A DNA stretch of 64,000 nucleotides from Saposhnikovia divaricata (lineage: Eukaryota > Streptophyta > Magnoliopsida > Apiales > Apiaceae). The stretch lies in NCBI GenBank assembly GCA_036435485.1, contig CM071594.1, forward strand, positions 103,753,001-103,817,000. The letters are read 5' to 3'. Shown here in pieces: positions 19,397-32,082 of this stretch (positions are counted from its first letter, which is position 1; each line of letters begins with the position of its first letter). The notes under the pieces are model-generated. The model saw only the letters and a program-made list of their open reading frames with translations, made no database searches and had not been told where the DNA came from. The position numbers and the translations under genes are program-made.

Positions 19397-19402
19397 CACG
19401 TG
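19397..19402 (+). promoter_or_regulatory. G-box/ABRE core in the ATL promoter
   Basis: CACGTG in the context GCCACGTGTAAAC, 160 bp before the ATL start codon. The same 13-base context recurs upstream of the COR413 gene at 25465. Such sites are bound by bZIP and bHLH factors and often confer ABA or light response; function here is inferred. Confidence 0.5.
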
Positions 19403-19561
19403 TAAACTCCACTACAAATTCCCACACTGACCAAAAAGTCAAACTTCTTCACATCACATGTCAATCTCTCTTTCACTTCACATTACATTCACTAGAAACT
19501 CAACTCAACTCCAAACTCACTCCCCTTCTCTTCCCCCTGCCCTCTAAACCCCTCCTCCACC

Positions 19562-20776
19562 ATGTTCAAAACATCCCCCTCCCCATCCCCTTCCCCCTCT
19601 CCCGAGCCGCAAACATGGAACTCTCACATTAGTACGATATTATCCGCTCCGTCCCCGTCCCCGTCACCCCCACAAATCCAATCATCATCCGCCACATCAC
19701 CACCACCGCAACAACCCGTGAAATTCACACCGCCACTAATCGCAATGGTAGCGATCGTCGCAACAGCTTTCTTACTAATCACATACTCTCGTCTCCTCTT
19801 CCGAAAATTCCTCCACTTTCGCGCCAAATTTCGTCGATACCGCCGCCGCCGTCGCTTCATCACCTCGTACAATCCGTCCTCCGCCGGCGACAACACCGTC
19901 GAATCTCCGCCGTACATCTCGGATCACATCGATAACTACCAAATCTTCTCGCCCTACGGACTCGACGACACGACGATCAAAACAATTCCGCTAACAATCT
20001 ACACACGCAAGAGCAATTCACACGAATGCGCAGTTTGTTTGCTCGAATTCGAAGAAAGTGAATATATCCGCACACTTCCTGTATGTAATCATACATTCCA
20101 CGTAGATTGTATTGATATTTGGTTAAGATCACACGCCAATTGTCCGTTATGTAGGACTGGAATATTTCGTCCCAGCTCTCCGTTTATTCCAGTTATGGCA
20201 GCGAGAATTAGGCCAAGTCTCGACGAAATTATTCTCGAAAGTGCGATGCTGGAGACCTTAACAGAATCACCGCCTCATTACGAAACAAATGTAGGGGAAA
20301 TTACGGTTGATTTATCAGGAAATGATTTATCCGAAGATAGATTAATTCGTCGTAATTTTTTATTAAAGCGTTCGTATTCGTTTGGATTTGAGCGGAACTT
20401 AGGTTCCGAGAGATTAATGAATGAGCCTCCCATGACTTCTCCGTGGCGATATCGAAGAAGCGGAGGCTTCTTGAGTGCTAAACGTCCTTCACCGTTTAGT
20501 ACATTAACGAAACACCGCGTGTTTTCGTTAAGATACTATAGAGGAATGAAATCTCCGTTCTTCCGCCAGAAAGGTTCCTCTGGCGGCGGCGGAGTATTTC
20601 CAATGTCCGAGTCAAGGTACGGGTGCGGGAGCTCGCGAAGACGAAAGTCGTTCGCGAGCCCCATGTTTATAAGATCATCAGAACGAAGGACGGTTCTATC
20701 TTCTTCATCAGAGAGTCGGTTACGGAGCGGGGATCCCGAGGCATTGTTATCCCCGGAGAGGTATAATCGACGGTAA
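19562..20776 (+). CDS. ATL-family RING-H2 E3 ubiquitin ligase
   Basis: A single exon of 404 residues, as usual for ATL genes. Residues 5-50 are a Ser/Pro-rich N-terminus. A transmembrane helix lies at about 58-75 (PLIAMVAIVATAFLLITY), followed by an Arg-rich stretch at 87-98. The GLD motif (YGLDDTTIKTIP) lies at 132-143. The RING-H2 ligands are C156, C159, C175, H177, H180, C183, C194 and C197, with the typical ATL Pro before the third ligand and Trp (DIWLRSH) after C183. The long C-terminus has conserved-looking blocks (SPWRYRRSGGFLSAKR, SPFSTLTKHRVFSLRYYRG). ATLs are membrane-anchored ligases that accept E2-ubiquitin through the RING; many act in defence or development. The C-terminal extension suggests the ATL13/46/47/65 side of the family, but I cannot fix the ortholog. 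No defect is seen. Confidence 0.95.
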   Translation: MFKTSPSPSPSPSPEPQTWNSHISTILSAPSPSPSPPQIQSSSATSPPPQQPVKFTPPLIAMVAIVATAFLLITYSRLLFRKFLHFRAKFRRYRRRRRFITSYNPSSAGDNTVESPPYISDHIDNYQIFSPYGLDDTTIKTIPLTIYTRKSNSHECAVCLLEFEESEYIRTLPVCNHTFHVDCIDIWLRSHANCPLCRTGIFRPSSPFIPVMAARIRPSLDEIILESAMLETLTESPPHYETNVGEITVDLSGNDLSEDRLIRRNFLLKRSYSFGFERNLGSERLMNEPPMTSPWRYRRSGGFLSAKRPSPFSTLTKHRVFSLRYYRGMKSPFFRQKGSSGGGGVFPMSESRYGCGSSRRRKSFASPMFIRSSERRTVLSSSSESRLRSGDPEALLSPERYNRR

Positions 20777-23700
20777 AGAAACACAACACGTAGTATTCGA
20801 GAACATTAAATGATGGGGTTGATCGGAGTAAAAAGTTTGGTGAGTAATTAATACAGAGGAGGTGCATGTGAGAATTAATGACTGCAGCTCAGCAAAATTT
20901 AATTGTTGAGAGAGAGAGAGAGTTGAGGATGAAGGGAGGCATTTATTAAAATGGAGGACAGCTTCTTCAGGTTTTGTACAGTGCAGTAAGTCAAATTTTC
21001 AAACTTGAATATGTATAGGATAGTTATGCTATTATGGGGCTGATGAACTGCAAACGTTTATGCTATTTACAAGCTTGTGCAAGATAAATGTTTGCTCTTG
21101 ATCAGTTCTTTTGGGGATGTCAAGGTATGAATTGATAATTTGTTTGAAATTTATATATATATATGCACTCTTTGATTATTTGATTTGTTTTTGTTATTTT
21201 GAGTGATTTTGTTATTGTTGTTGCATCCAAAGTTTTTGCGGAAATAATACTCTTGATACTAAACTAATAAGTCATGCACAATAAAATTGTGGCTTTTGTG
21301 TTTAGAATTAAACGATCGAAAGATTTTGATCTTGTTTCTCGAAAAATAATTAGCGAGATGTTTATTGTTCCTTATTTACTTTTATCTCCTCGATTGTAAT
21401 CTACCTAAATAATTTTGTGTAATCAAATTAGTTGGGTTAAAATTATGGATAAGTAACCAAGATAACATTAAAATTTGCAAGTTTTTTCTTGTTCTACCTA
21501 AGTTTAAATTTTGCAAGTTATTTTAGAGGCAGAGGACGAGTTGGTGTAATTCGTAGATGCTGAAATAGGGAAGAGATGGGAAAGTTGAACATGGTTTTGG
21601 CACGGGCAATTCAGGAGCTCTGTCTACATTACAGCTTATCTACTGATTCCAATGTGTAAGAAAATTTATCCGCGGGTCGTAGCCTGAAAAATATAAGTTA
21701 GTAGGGTCGAAAGTCCAAACACAATTTTCTAACAAAATTAAATTTTCAAGTAGTAAACTTATTGAAACGTTCACTTTTTCATTAGGATAATCTCATTCCA
21801 CAAATTTATCTAAATCTTCCCCTTCACGATATAAAAATCATTTTTGTGTCTGATTATATATCATCAAGCTGTAAGTTCCTGCAGCTCTAGACATTTTTTC
21901 GAATTATGTACAGGGACAAAAGAGCCGTGGTCGTGCTGTGGACGACACTATCAGATTTATTTGCTTAAAATACAACGATAGACGTTAGAGCTGTAGATTG
22001 ATATGCATGCATGGTCCTAGCAAAGCACTAAGGGAGCAATAGTTGTATCATTTCTACTTTATTTCTTACTTTTTGCGTTCAATCTTGGTGATAATAATCA
22101 TTCAGTTTTGTTTTTATTCTCCCAACTTTAGCTACTTAAAAATTCTAGTGCTTCAAAACATTCTTTGACTAATTGCACTACTCCTATATTGTTAGTAGTT
22201 AGACTTAGAACTTTCGACATCTCGTACAAATAATGAGAAAAATATTGCTATAGCAAGAAATGAAAATACCTATTACAGTCATTTGAAAGAACAAAAATAA
22301 TTAAATGAAATTCCCTTTCATCTGCGAAAAATTGACTCTCTTTATAATCGTAGTATTTGAGAATTTTAAAATTAATAAAAAAAATTGACCAGAATTTTAT
22401 TTTTGTGAAGGTGATTAGGAGGGGTGAAGTTAATGGGTGGGCTTTGTGGCCCACGACGGCCATCTACTTGTTGCACTATGTGTGGAAACAGAAATTTATA
22501 GGGCATGGGCCCAACCAAAGATATCTCCCTATAATATATTTTTTACCAAGCTCTGTATCAAATGTGAACTCTGTGTTTCTTGTGTTTCATCTCATTGCCA
22601 ATAAACACGATGTTTTTTTTTTTTTGCTAAATAAAACACGCTGTTATAATCTACAGATCTCGTTGCCTTCTGGCTTTCAGTGTATACACTGCATTTAGTG
22701 TTGTAATATTTTAGAATGTCAATATTGGCAAAGAATGATCATAACAGCAATGATAGGTAGCTTGTACTCCTACAAGTACCATTCACATCTAGCATAAAAG
22801 AAAGTGTTGAATTGTGGTTATTAGTAGTATAATACCATAGTAGAGGTTGATGGTTGAGTTTCTTTCTTACATGCGTGAGTATTTAAATTATCGATGTATG
22901 ACTTAATTCAGCAATGGCGAATCATTTTCCGCATTTAATAGTTCAAGATGAGATGCTCGAATCCTGGCAAGGAATATGCAACAGAGCACTTGTACTAATG
23001 CATGTATACATTTTAAGTTTCTGGATTGGAACTTGGAAGTGGATAAAGGTCTCTGCCAAAGAGTTATGTAATTCCAAGTCAAATGTGTGCTTTATTAAGC
23101 ATAAATTGCATTTTAAAAACTTTATAATTGAGCTCAAATACTATAATTTTTTCATGATTTAAGTTCCAAATTCAAGAAAAAATGAGACTTACAGTTTGAA
23201 CCCCTTAATTTACTGTAAATAGAGGTTTTCTTTTTCTTGAACTTAACAAGTACTATCAATTATTTCACTAATAATTGGAAGTCCAATGGATAACTTGTAG
23301 AGTTGTAGGCCCATAAATGCAGTTGTTCAGAATAATTGTAACACTACAACATCATGTAATCATGAGGGCAAGTACAGTACAATGCAACTCGGTGATACTT
23401 TTATGATATGGTATTAATTATAAAACATATTCCTCTAACGTAAAATTATATTTAATTTTAAAATCAAAAAATGCTATAGTTGCTTCTAAATATTAAACCA
23501 AGTATAGATGTATTTATAATTATTACATAAGTATGCAAGTAGTAAGATGGAGGAAAATGAATAATTAAAGTAACCTGTATTAAATATAACTTTAAATTTA
23601 AAGTTTAGGTGATTGGAATATAGCTGGCTAAATATAAACCTAGTTGATGCTATTTTAAAACGATGTATTGAACTACAAATTCTATTTTAACATCAAAAAT

Positions 23701-23971
23701 TACTTTTTTGATTTCATATTATAACAGTAGTTAAATCTAGTTTAGCATTAGTATTGGACTTGCTTTAGAGACTTCCAATAACGAACCAGAACAAGAAACA
23801 TTTTAAAAACAGAAATCAGCCCGTGCTGTAGATTTATTAAACTCAAGCAAATAACAGTGAAATTCACCAGCAACACAACACTGGAGACAGACTAACTGAA
23901 ATAAAAAACATGTGTGTGGGTTTCTCATAAATACAGAACATATAAAGAAACTGTGAGCTGCAATATATCAT
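20777..23971. other. Intergenic, AT-rich
   Basis: Includes the ATL 3' untranslated region with a GA repeat at about 20908-20922 and short AT runs near 21154-21166. Small open frames (22357-22698, 22914-23162) show no domain, codon structure or splice context. I see no gene in these 3.2 kb. Confidence 0.5.
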
Positions 23972-25253
23972 TTACATGAGTATGAGTACTAGAGACCAGA
24001 CTGGGTACACCAACAAAAGAATAATACCAACTGAGTTTGAAACGCCATGGCTCTTCGTAAATGAATTTCTAAATCCTCCCGACACTCGTATGTGTTCTTG
24101 CAGCAGGTAACATCCTATGGCAAGACATATAGCTACGCCAATCCAGTCATTCCTTATGGTGTCTGCAAGCAAGCTAGGCGACACCACGAGAATAAGGATC
24201 AATGCACCTGGCATTTCTAGAGAACCTGCAATTATATTTACATAAGTGTTCAGTTCAGAGATGCCAAATTTTGTACAAGAAATTACTTTGGTCATTTTTA
24301 ATATAAAACAACAAATGGTATAATTAACTGCTATCATCAAATGTCGATCATTCTTGTTGTCCTGAGACATTCTACGCGAGAGATTATCATCAATAACATT
24401 AGAATGATTAAAAGATTTGGTAATGCAGTTGTTAAGCAGGATCTTACTTGGGACGCGATCAGGGAAGAACAGGCGCAATACTACAGCAACAAAGGCAATC
24501 CATTTACCGAATTCTCCCCTGTATTCGAAAAAATTGAATAATAAGTTAAATAAGACCATTATCGACGAACTAAAATGAAAAATCAACAAGAATTGAAGGA
24601 TAGTCACCTGAACAAGTTAAAGATTATGGAAGGAAGAGTCAAGAAGATGTAGGGAACTAGAAGTGCTGTTAGAATCTTGGTTCTCCAGTTAGTTCTATCG
24701 AGGATCAACAGATAACTGCAGAACAATAGGATCGAATTATAATTAGCTTGATAAATCACATCCTCTAAATTAAATCAGATATACAGTACAATACATACAT
24801 GAATCTGGTACATATGGATAAAAATTGATATCGAAGTCAACCCAAATCACATGGATTAAACCAACACATAAACATAGATGTACAACACATGATAGTCGTC
24901 ATAGTCATAGAGCTATAATTTTTACAAATGCATACAACATTTTAAGAAATCATAATCTCCAATTTAAGTCAACGATCTACTCACCAAGAATGATCAAACA
25001 TTTAAGTTAAAACGTATAGAAATACACACACAAAAACACACACTAAAAATATTAAAAATGCATGTGTGTGATCTTACATAGCTGCAAAAGAGGCAACCCA
25101 AGAAAGAAAAGAAGTCCCAAATCCAAGACCACCAAGCTTGATAGCATGATTAGCTAGTTTTTTAGCCACTTCACCAAGTTCTTTAAAATCAGAACTAAGA
25201 ACTTCACTAGCCATTGCATCAGTTTTCATTGCAATATAATTTCTCTGCCTCAT
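23972..25253 (-). CDS. COR413PM: COR413 plasma-membrane cold-regulated protein (COR413-PM), four exons
   Basis: Exons are 25078-25253, 24608-24715, 24448-24518 and 23972-24225, all with GT-AG introns, joining to 202 residues (family about 200). The product starts MRQRNYIAMKTDAMASEVLSS. Other conserved blocks are AKKLANHAIKLGGLGFG, the junction AAIYLLILDRTNWRTKIL, the junction FNLFRGEFGKWIAFVAVV, LEMPGALILILVVSPS, CYLLQEHIRVSGGFRN and a C-terminal helix VGIILLLVYPVWSLVL. The family is multi-pass (about five helices), induced by cold, drought or ABA, and thought to stabilise membranes or signal. A longer reading with a non-ATG start upstream is not needed. ABRE-like sites 214-299 bp upstream fit stress regulation. 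No defect is seen. Confidence 0.96.
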
Positions 25254-25466
25254 GATCTTTTCTTGTTTATTTGACAACTCCAAGAAATTTATAACATTCG
25301 GTCAAATCTGTCTTGATGTAATTTGTCATTTTATATTGTTCTAAAGATGTGATCATTGACATATTTTGCAATTTTATTATTTGAAAATCTATCAAGCTGT
25401 ATCATGAGTAGTATAGAAGAATGAATATAACATGGCCTGCACATGTGGCTGTCACAATATATGTGC

Positions 25467-25552
25467 CACGTGTAAACAATTATTGAAGAGTAGATAGTAG
25501 ATTTGAGTCAGCAGTCATCCTCTGCCACGTGTCAATCATGTTAGTTACGTGT
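25467..25552 (-). promoter_or_regulatory. Three ABRE-like ACGTG sites upstream of COR413
   Basis: GCCACGTGT occurs at 25465-25473 and again at 25524-25532 (CACGTG cores 25467-25472 and 25526-25531). ACGTGT follows at 25547-25552. They lie 214-299 bp before the start codon. Two or more ABREs in this range are typical of ABA- and cold-responsive plant promoters. Confidence 0.65.
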
Positions 25553-25553
25553 G

Positions 25554-25865
25554 GTAGTGAATATAATCTATTTGAAATATAATTTAGGTGATTCTGTGAC
25601 CAAGTTGAATACGCATGTAATAATTTTCAGATTAATTGATCTTATCAAACTAATTTATACATCTGGTCTGTGGTCTCAATTGTAAAGTGAATAAATTTAC
25701 AGAAGTTTGCATTTGTTGATTTGCACGTACCAACTACAATCATTAAATATTTTTGATAGTTTTTAAGGAACTGCAAAACCTTTTGTTGAGTAAGAGCTTG
25801 TTTTGATAAATTTTAAAAAATTAACTTATAATCAATTAAAAGAAAAGTAGAAATTTTAAATCTGT
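25554..25865. other. Intergenic between the COR413 promoter and LINE
   Basis: AT-rich, with no recognised feature. The LINE homology starts abruptly near 25866, so the LINE is 5' truncated or its left part is too decayed to see. Confidence 0.4.
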
Positions 25866-25866
25866 A

Positions 25867-26482
25867 TTGTTTCGGAGGAAATTAAACCGAAAAGGTGGTC
25901 AAGGGGAGATATTGGTTGAGTTTCTCAGAAATGATCGCCATTGGATTGATGGCAATAAGAATGAACTACCCTTGTCCTTGGAAGAAAATTCCGGGGGCTC
26001 TGGTTCTTGGAATTCAGGCATGATTGATTTCAGAGAATGCATTTTCGATGCAGGTCTGGTTGATCTTAGAGGTACGGGTGAGTTCTTTACATGGTGGAAC
26101 AAAAGCTTCTCTGATCCTATTTACAGGAAAATTGATCGAGTGTTGGTTAATGACCATTGGTTGGATAGGTTTCCTAATGCATCCTGTAATTTCCTCCCTC
26201 GAGGAATGTCTGATCATAGTCCTATAACGGTGAGTAGCGGTTCTAGCAGGCCTCACAAAAAGAAACCTTTTCTTTATTTTGATTATCTCTCAATCCTGCC
26301 TAACTTCATGGAGATGATTAAGGAGGCTTGGGATTCTCAGATTACAGGTAAGCCCTGGTACATTCTTACTATGAAACTGAAGAGGGTAAAAGAGGCTCTT
26401 GTTGCTTTAAATGGAATAATGGTCGAATTGGAGAAAAGGTCAGAGGCAGAGCTGCAAGGGAGTCTCTTCTAGCATTCCAAAG
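25867..26482 (+). pseudogene. LINE piece 1: C-terminal half of the endonuclease domain
   Basis: The apurinic endonuclease (exonuclease-endonuclease-phosphatase) fold is recognisable from MIDFRECIFDAGLVDLRG, FTWWNKSF, RKIDRVLVNDHWL and the catalytic-block motif GMSDHSPI. The N-terminal endonuclease half is absent. A +1 frameshift near 26430 separates it from the frame that continues as ARESLLAFQS up to the copia insertion. Confidence 0.85.
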
Positions 26483-26539
26483 TGTTATCTTTTCTTTCAG
26501 TCTGTATTTGCTCTTCTTTATTTTCTTGTTTAGTCTTTA
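26483..26539 (+). repeat. 5' LTR remnant (57 bp) of the nested copia
   Basis: Begins TGTTATCTTTTC directly after the target duplication and ends GTCTTTA directly before the primer binding site. Apart from the first bases it matches the last 55 bases of the 310-bp 3' LTR with a few substitutions. About 250 bp are missing inside, between the TG end and the shared tail. Confidence 0.85.
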
Positions 26540-26552
26540 TGGTATCAGAGCC
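26540..26552 (+). other. Primer binding site of the nested copia
   Basis: TGGTATCAGAGCC, the perfect complement of the initiator Met tRNA 3' end, immediately after the 5' LTR remnant. Confidence 0.93.
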
Positions 26553-26688
26553 ACTAAATACAGATCTGTTCTCTTTCTGGAAAGATTGAAACATCTTAAT
26601 CATTCTTGTCTATTTTACTTTATCAAAGTTCTTACTTTATCAAATATTGAAGAATGAGGACACCAGTTCTTGAAAACACTCTTTGATA

Positions 26689-28551
26689 ATGACAACTGCA
26701 GGTCGTATTACCTATGCAGATATGCAAAACCCCCTTTTTCTTCATCCATCTAATGGTCCTACATCCATCAGTGTGTCAAAGCTGCAAGGCGCTGGTGACT
26801 ATAGAGCATGGAAGCATTCCTTTGAGATTCAGCTGTCATCTAAAAAGAAGTTGGGGTTTCTTCAAGGGACTGTAACGCGAAGCATCACTGATGAGCTACA
26901 AGCAGCTCAGTGGGACACCTGTAATGATTTGGTCATCTCATGGTTCCATGGTAATGTTTCTGATAGCATTAAACAGTCCATTTTATTTATAAACTCTGCT
27001 CATGAGATCTGGCTGCATCTTGAGAAAAGGTTTATGCTTTGTAATGGCTCTCGAAAGTATAAGCTAACCAAAGACCTTTTTGGCTTAAAACAAAACAAGA
27101 TGAAAATAAATGATTATTTTACTACTCTCAGTAGCCTTTGGGAGGAAATAGATTCTATGAATACTTTGCCAAATGTTACTACTGTAGCTGAAGATGTGAC
27201 AGCCTTATTAACTGCTCTCGAGACACAAAGAGCTGAGTCAAAATTATTTCAGTTTTTAAATGGGTTAGATGACTGTTATGCTGCTCTTAGGAGCCAGTTA
27301 TTGATGCAACTCCCTTTACCTAGTGTTGATAGTGCTTATGCCACCATTCAACAAGAACAGTCTCAGTCAGATGTATTAACTCATAATGAGATTGAATTGT
27401 CTGCTATGAATACTAAGACTTGTTCTGATAATAAATCAAATGCTATGTGCAATGTTTGTGGTGGTCGAGGTCATAGTAGTGACAGGTGCTGGACAGTGGT
27501 TGGCTACCCACGATGGCATCATAAATACAAGAAGCCTCCACAGAAAGGTTCTTCTATTGCTGGAAGGTGGAATAATTCCAAACCTCAGTCTCCAAGGTTG
27601 GCCAATGCTGCTCAAAGTAATACTGGTGCAGGACAATCTGATGTGGCTCTCACACCTCATCAATTACAACAACTCTTAAAGTTGTTGCCCTCTTCTAGCA
27701 CTCCAGAAGATGATCTTGACAATTGTTTCTCGGGAATGGTGACTTGCAATTTGTCTATGGCTGCTAAAAATACCTGGATTATTGACTCTGGGGCAAGTGA
27801 TCACATGACCTGCCATATTGACAAGTTGCTGAATGTTCAACCTGCCAACTCTGAATTGATAATTAAACTTCCTACTGGTGCTACAACTAAGATCACACAC
27901 ATTGGTGATGTGGAATTACCCAATGGTCTGTTGCTACGTAGGGTTCTATATGTCCCACAATTCAAACACAGCCTCTTGTCTATTCATAGACTTGCTGCAG
28001 ACAACAATTGTGTTGTCAACTTCAAACCTACTACCTGTGAGATAGTAGACTCTACAATTAAAGTTGTCAAAGCTGAGGGGTATCTCAACAATGGTCTGTA
28101 TTATCTAAAGGACTCTGTTATTCAACCTCATAATAATCTCTCTCTTGTTGCTGTCAACTCAAACAGCCTGACTTCTAATTCATACTCTCTCTGGCATCAA
28201 CGTTTGGCTCATGCTCCCTATTCAAAGTTGAAGCACATACCAACTCTGAAGTCACTTGTTCAACCCTCTGATCAAGTTTGTGTGACTTGTCCTATGTCTA
28301 AGTTTCCAAAGCTACCATATGAGCTGAGTGACAGTCATGCTAAAATTCCTTTTGAACTGGTGCATCTCGACACTTGGGGACCATACAAGGTGCAGACCAG
28401 AAACAAATACAAGTATTTTCTCACGGTTGTGGATGATTGTACTCGGTTTGTTTGGGTGTATCTTATGCAACAGAAGTCAGATTATCTTGCTACTCTGCAG
28501 CTGTTCTACAAATATGTAGAAACACAGTTAATAAGCCAGTGTTACACTTGA
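26689..28551 (+). pseudogene. Nested copia gag, protease and integrase N-terminus
   Basis: From ATG 26689 (MTTAGRITYADM): the copia gag N-terminal motif (SVSKLQGAGDYRAWKHSF) and a UBN2-type gag core. A CCHC knuckle CNVCGGRGHSSDRC lies at about residue 253 and the protease DSGASDHM at about 364. GAG-pre-integrase LWHQRLAHAP lies at about 500 with CVTCPMSK, and integrase starts at HLDTWGPYKV. The frame ends at TGA 28549-28551 through a 1-base slip near 28500; integrase resumes in another frame. Confidence 0.93.
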
Positions 28552-30131
28552 GAACAGACAATGCTCCGGAGTTTGCAGATGCCAAGTGCAGATCATTTTA
28601 TGGTGAAAAGGGAATACTACATCAAACCTCATGTGTAGGATGGCCACAGCAAAATGCTCGAGTTGAAAGGAGGCATAGAAGCATACTTGAAGCAGCCAGG
28701 TGTCTTCGTTTTCAAGCTAATATTCCTTTAAAATTCTGGGGAGACTGCATAATGACAGCATTTTATATTCTCAACAGGCTGCCAACACCTATTCTAGGTA
28801 ACAAAACTCCGTTTGAACTCTTGTTTACTACTGTTCCAGATTATGACAGAATGAAAACGTTTGGGTGCTTAGCTTTTGCCTCTAATCCTGAAAACACAAT
28901 TGATAAATTTAAACCAAAAGGGGTCCCTTGTGTGTTTTTAGGCTATCCAGTGTCTCAAAAGGGCTATAAACTTCTTGACTTGACAACTAATACTGAGTTT
29001 GTCTCTCGAGACGTAAAATTTACTGAGCATGTGTTTCCTTTTCATACTTCTACTACATCTAAATACATACAACCTATACCTGCCTCTGTTACTCTACCAA
29101 ACCAAACAGCTGCTACCTTTGATGATTTTTTGGTATTTGATGAAAACCCAAATAATGATCATACTTCACCTATCCTTACACCCACCTCTACACCTACATC
29201 ATCTCCAGCTTCGACATCTTCACCTCCACCTGTTCGAATAACTACCAGAATCTCAAAGAGACCAGCTTGGCTTGATAATTATGAGGCTAATACTGCTGAA
29301 ACAAATCTGGTTCAAGTCATTGATCATGAAATCCCTTCTACATTTCACTGTTTTTTGGCATCACTAGCCAACTCAGTTGATCCTATAACATTTAATCAAG
29401 CAGTTGAGCATAGCCACTGGATCACTGCTCTGAATCATGAGCTACAAGCACTGGAGGATAACAACACCTGGGTTATAACAACTCTGCCTCCTGGCAAGAA
29501 GGCGATTGCTTGTAAATGGGTTTATAAAACCAAGTACAGCCCAGATGGTTCAATTGAGAAACACAAAGCTCGTCTGGTCATTCTTGGCTGTCATCAAGTA
29601 TATGGCATTGACTACTCGGAAACTTTCGCCCCGGTTGCAAAGCTCACAACAGTTCGAGCTCTGCTTGCTGTGACAGCCATTCTCAACTGGGAAACTGTTC
29701 AAATGGACGTAAGCAACGCGTTCTTAAATGGAGACTTGGATGAGCATGTATACATGAAATTTCCCCCTGGATACAAAGGATTTGGAACCAGAATTTCTGC
29801 AGAATCTGGTGTTCAGAATCTGACTTCGTTTGTGTGCAAGCTTCTAAAAGCGTTGTACGGTCTCAAGCAAGCACCACGGCAGTGGTTTCACAAACTGTCC
29901 TATGTACTTTTGAAGCTCAATTATACTCAAGACTCAACTACTTTGGTGTTGGTTTACGTTGATGACATACTCATATGTGGAAGCTCCTCAGCTGAAATAA
30001 AGGTCATAAAGACTATGTTGTCTACTCAGTTTCACATGAAGGACTTGGGTCCTGTCAACTATTTTTTTGGGATTGGAAATTTCGAGGTCCCCTGCTGGTT
30101 TCTTCGTGTCTCAGAAAAAGTATACTTTGGA
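28500..30131 (+). pseudogene. Nested copia integrase C-terminus and reverse transcriptase, 5' part
   Basis: Continues with the second catalytic Asp (LRTDNAPEF) and the Glu block (QQNARVERRHRSI). RT follows: NNTWVITTLPPGKKAI, ETFAPVAKLTTVRALL, SNAFLNGDLDEHVYM, LYGLKQAPRQW and LVYVDDILI (catalytic). The stretch between LKLNYTQ and LVLVYVDD is some 30 residues shorter than usual, a deletion. RT is cut at KYTLD by the solo LTR at 30132. Confidence 0.93.
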
Positions 30132-32022
30132 TGTAATAACCCTAACTTTAGAAAGGCTACAGTGCCTAAATGAATAGTAATCTTGAGGAATTTAGGGAAA
30201 TGGTGTGTAGGTACTCTATATTGGAAATAGAAAATAAGTAAACAGAAACCATATTAGGGATATACTATGAAAATAAGTGACTCGAAATGACGATAGATTT
30301 CAGAAATTCCTGAATATGGATTTTTGAGGATTTTGAGTTCGAATGAGCTTCTATTTTATTAGATATTAAGGAGCATGGAAATATTAAAGGAAATATATAT
30401 TGAGGAATTAGTGTATTAGGGTAAACTAAGGGATTATTAAGTTAAGGAATTATCAAAGGAATTTGGATTGTTAAATGATTTTAGAACCACTGAGATAATG
30501 AGGTATATTCGAACCGAATCACAATTAGACGAGTATGGAAACCAAACAACCAAGATTTATAACTTAACAAGGATACCTACCATATTATTAATTACCAAGA
30601 GAATTAGAATAATACTTAGAAAAATTAAGAAAAGAGATTAAGAAATCATCAATGACATCATTAGGTGATGTCACCTTCCACTAACACATAATTAAGGGGT
30701 AAATTAGTCATTAACCAAGGTAAATATCCACATGACACCTCAAGACTCTAGAATACACAATATTAATCAAGATTAGATCAAAGAGCAAGAAAGAAAAAAA
30801 AAAAAGAAAATCTCTCTCCCATCATCTTCATTCCATTCGGCCAAAAGAAAAAAAAAATAAAAATAAAAATCAAAACCCTAGCTAGCATCAAGATCAAATC
30901 CAAGGAAAATTCATGGAGGTTCTTGGAGACTAGAAAGAGATATCCACCAAGTTTCATAGCCATCTAACATCATTTGCCTAGGTAATAAATTCTCTAAACT
31001 TGCTTGGTGAATAGTAATGAATAGTGATTTTAAGAACTAACATTGATTTTTATGGTTTCTTTAGTGGATCCAAGTTAGTATAAGGGTGGTTTAGTGTATC
31101 CCAAGGCTTGTTGAGTGTTGTTAAAGCTTCAAGAAGGTATAATCTCAAAGCCCTCAAGTATTACTTTGCATATGTGATAGATTATAAAAGGTTTAGTGAT
31201 GTAAAACTTTGTTATATGATGATCCATGTATTTGTAAGTAGATTAAGTTGATTGTGGAAGTAGATTGTGATTGTGACCATGGTTGGTATGATGACCACAT
31301 GGTATAGAGTTGGTATATGTGAATTGGTAATGGATTTGGTGGAGATAAATTTTGGAAAGTATGAAATATAGCCGTTATAATGTCTGATTTTCGTTAGAAT
31401 CAGAAACTGCCCTGTTTTTTGACCCTATAACCGTACGGTACCTTACTGTCCAGACCTCCAAGTGACCATGAAATGATAGAGCTTAGTTCATAGATCGTTT
31501 TGATATAAAGTACGTTAAAATCTGACGTACGATTTAGGATAAAAGTCAGTTTTAGTGAAAGACGTTCGAGAACCGAGAAAACGTAGTTGTACCAACTTCG
31601 AGGCTATAACTACCATACTTAGACATTTTTAAAAATTATGAAACTTTGGGATGTAATAATAGGGTGATCAAAGAACCCTTACCAACTGACCTTGTGTCAA
31701 ATTGTGGAATTTATGAATTATGAGGATTTTTACAGTCGAGAGTGGTTGTTAAGGAAAGAATGTAAATCGTTAAGAACTTTAATCGGGAATAAGAATGGTT
31801 AAGTCCTCAAGACCTTTTGAGATAGTAATGGGATATTATAAGAGTGTTATTATATGAGCGTAGGTGGTTAAGTGGAATATGTTCTGATAATGATCCTTTT
31901 TGTGTTTATAGAGACTTCGGGAGAGCCACGAGCTATACTTCCGACTTACAGAGATCGAAGCAAGATCTTTCTATCCCTACTTTGAATATTATTTATCTTC
32001 GGAATAAAAAAATGATATCATG

Positions 32023-32082
<60 letters not shown>

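Noticed and set aside
22357..23162. Short plus-strand frames in the ATL-COR413 interval
   Set aside because: No domain, no splice sites that extend them and AT-rich composition typical of non-coding DNA.
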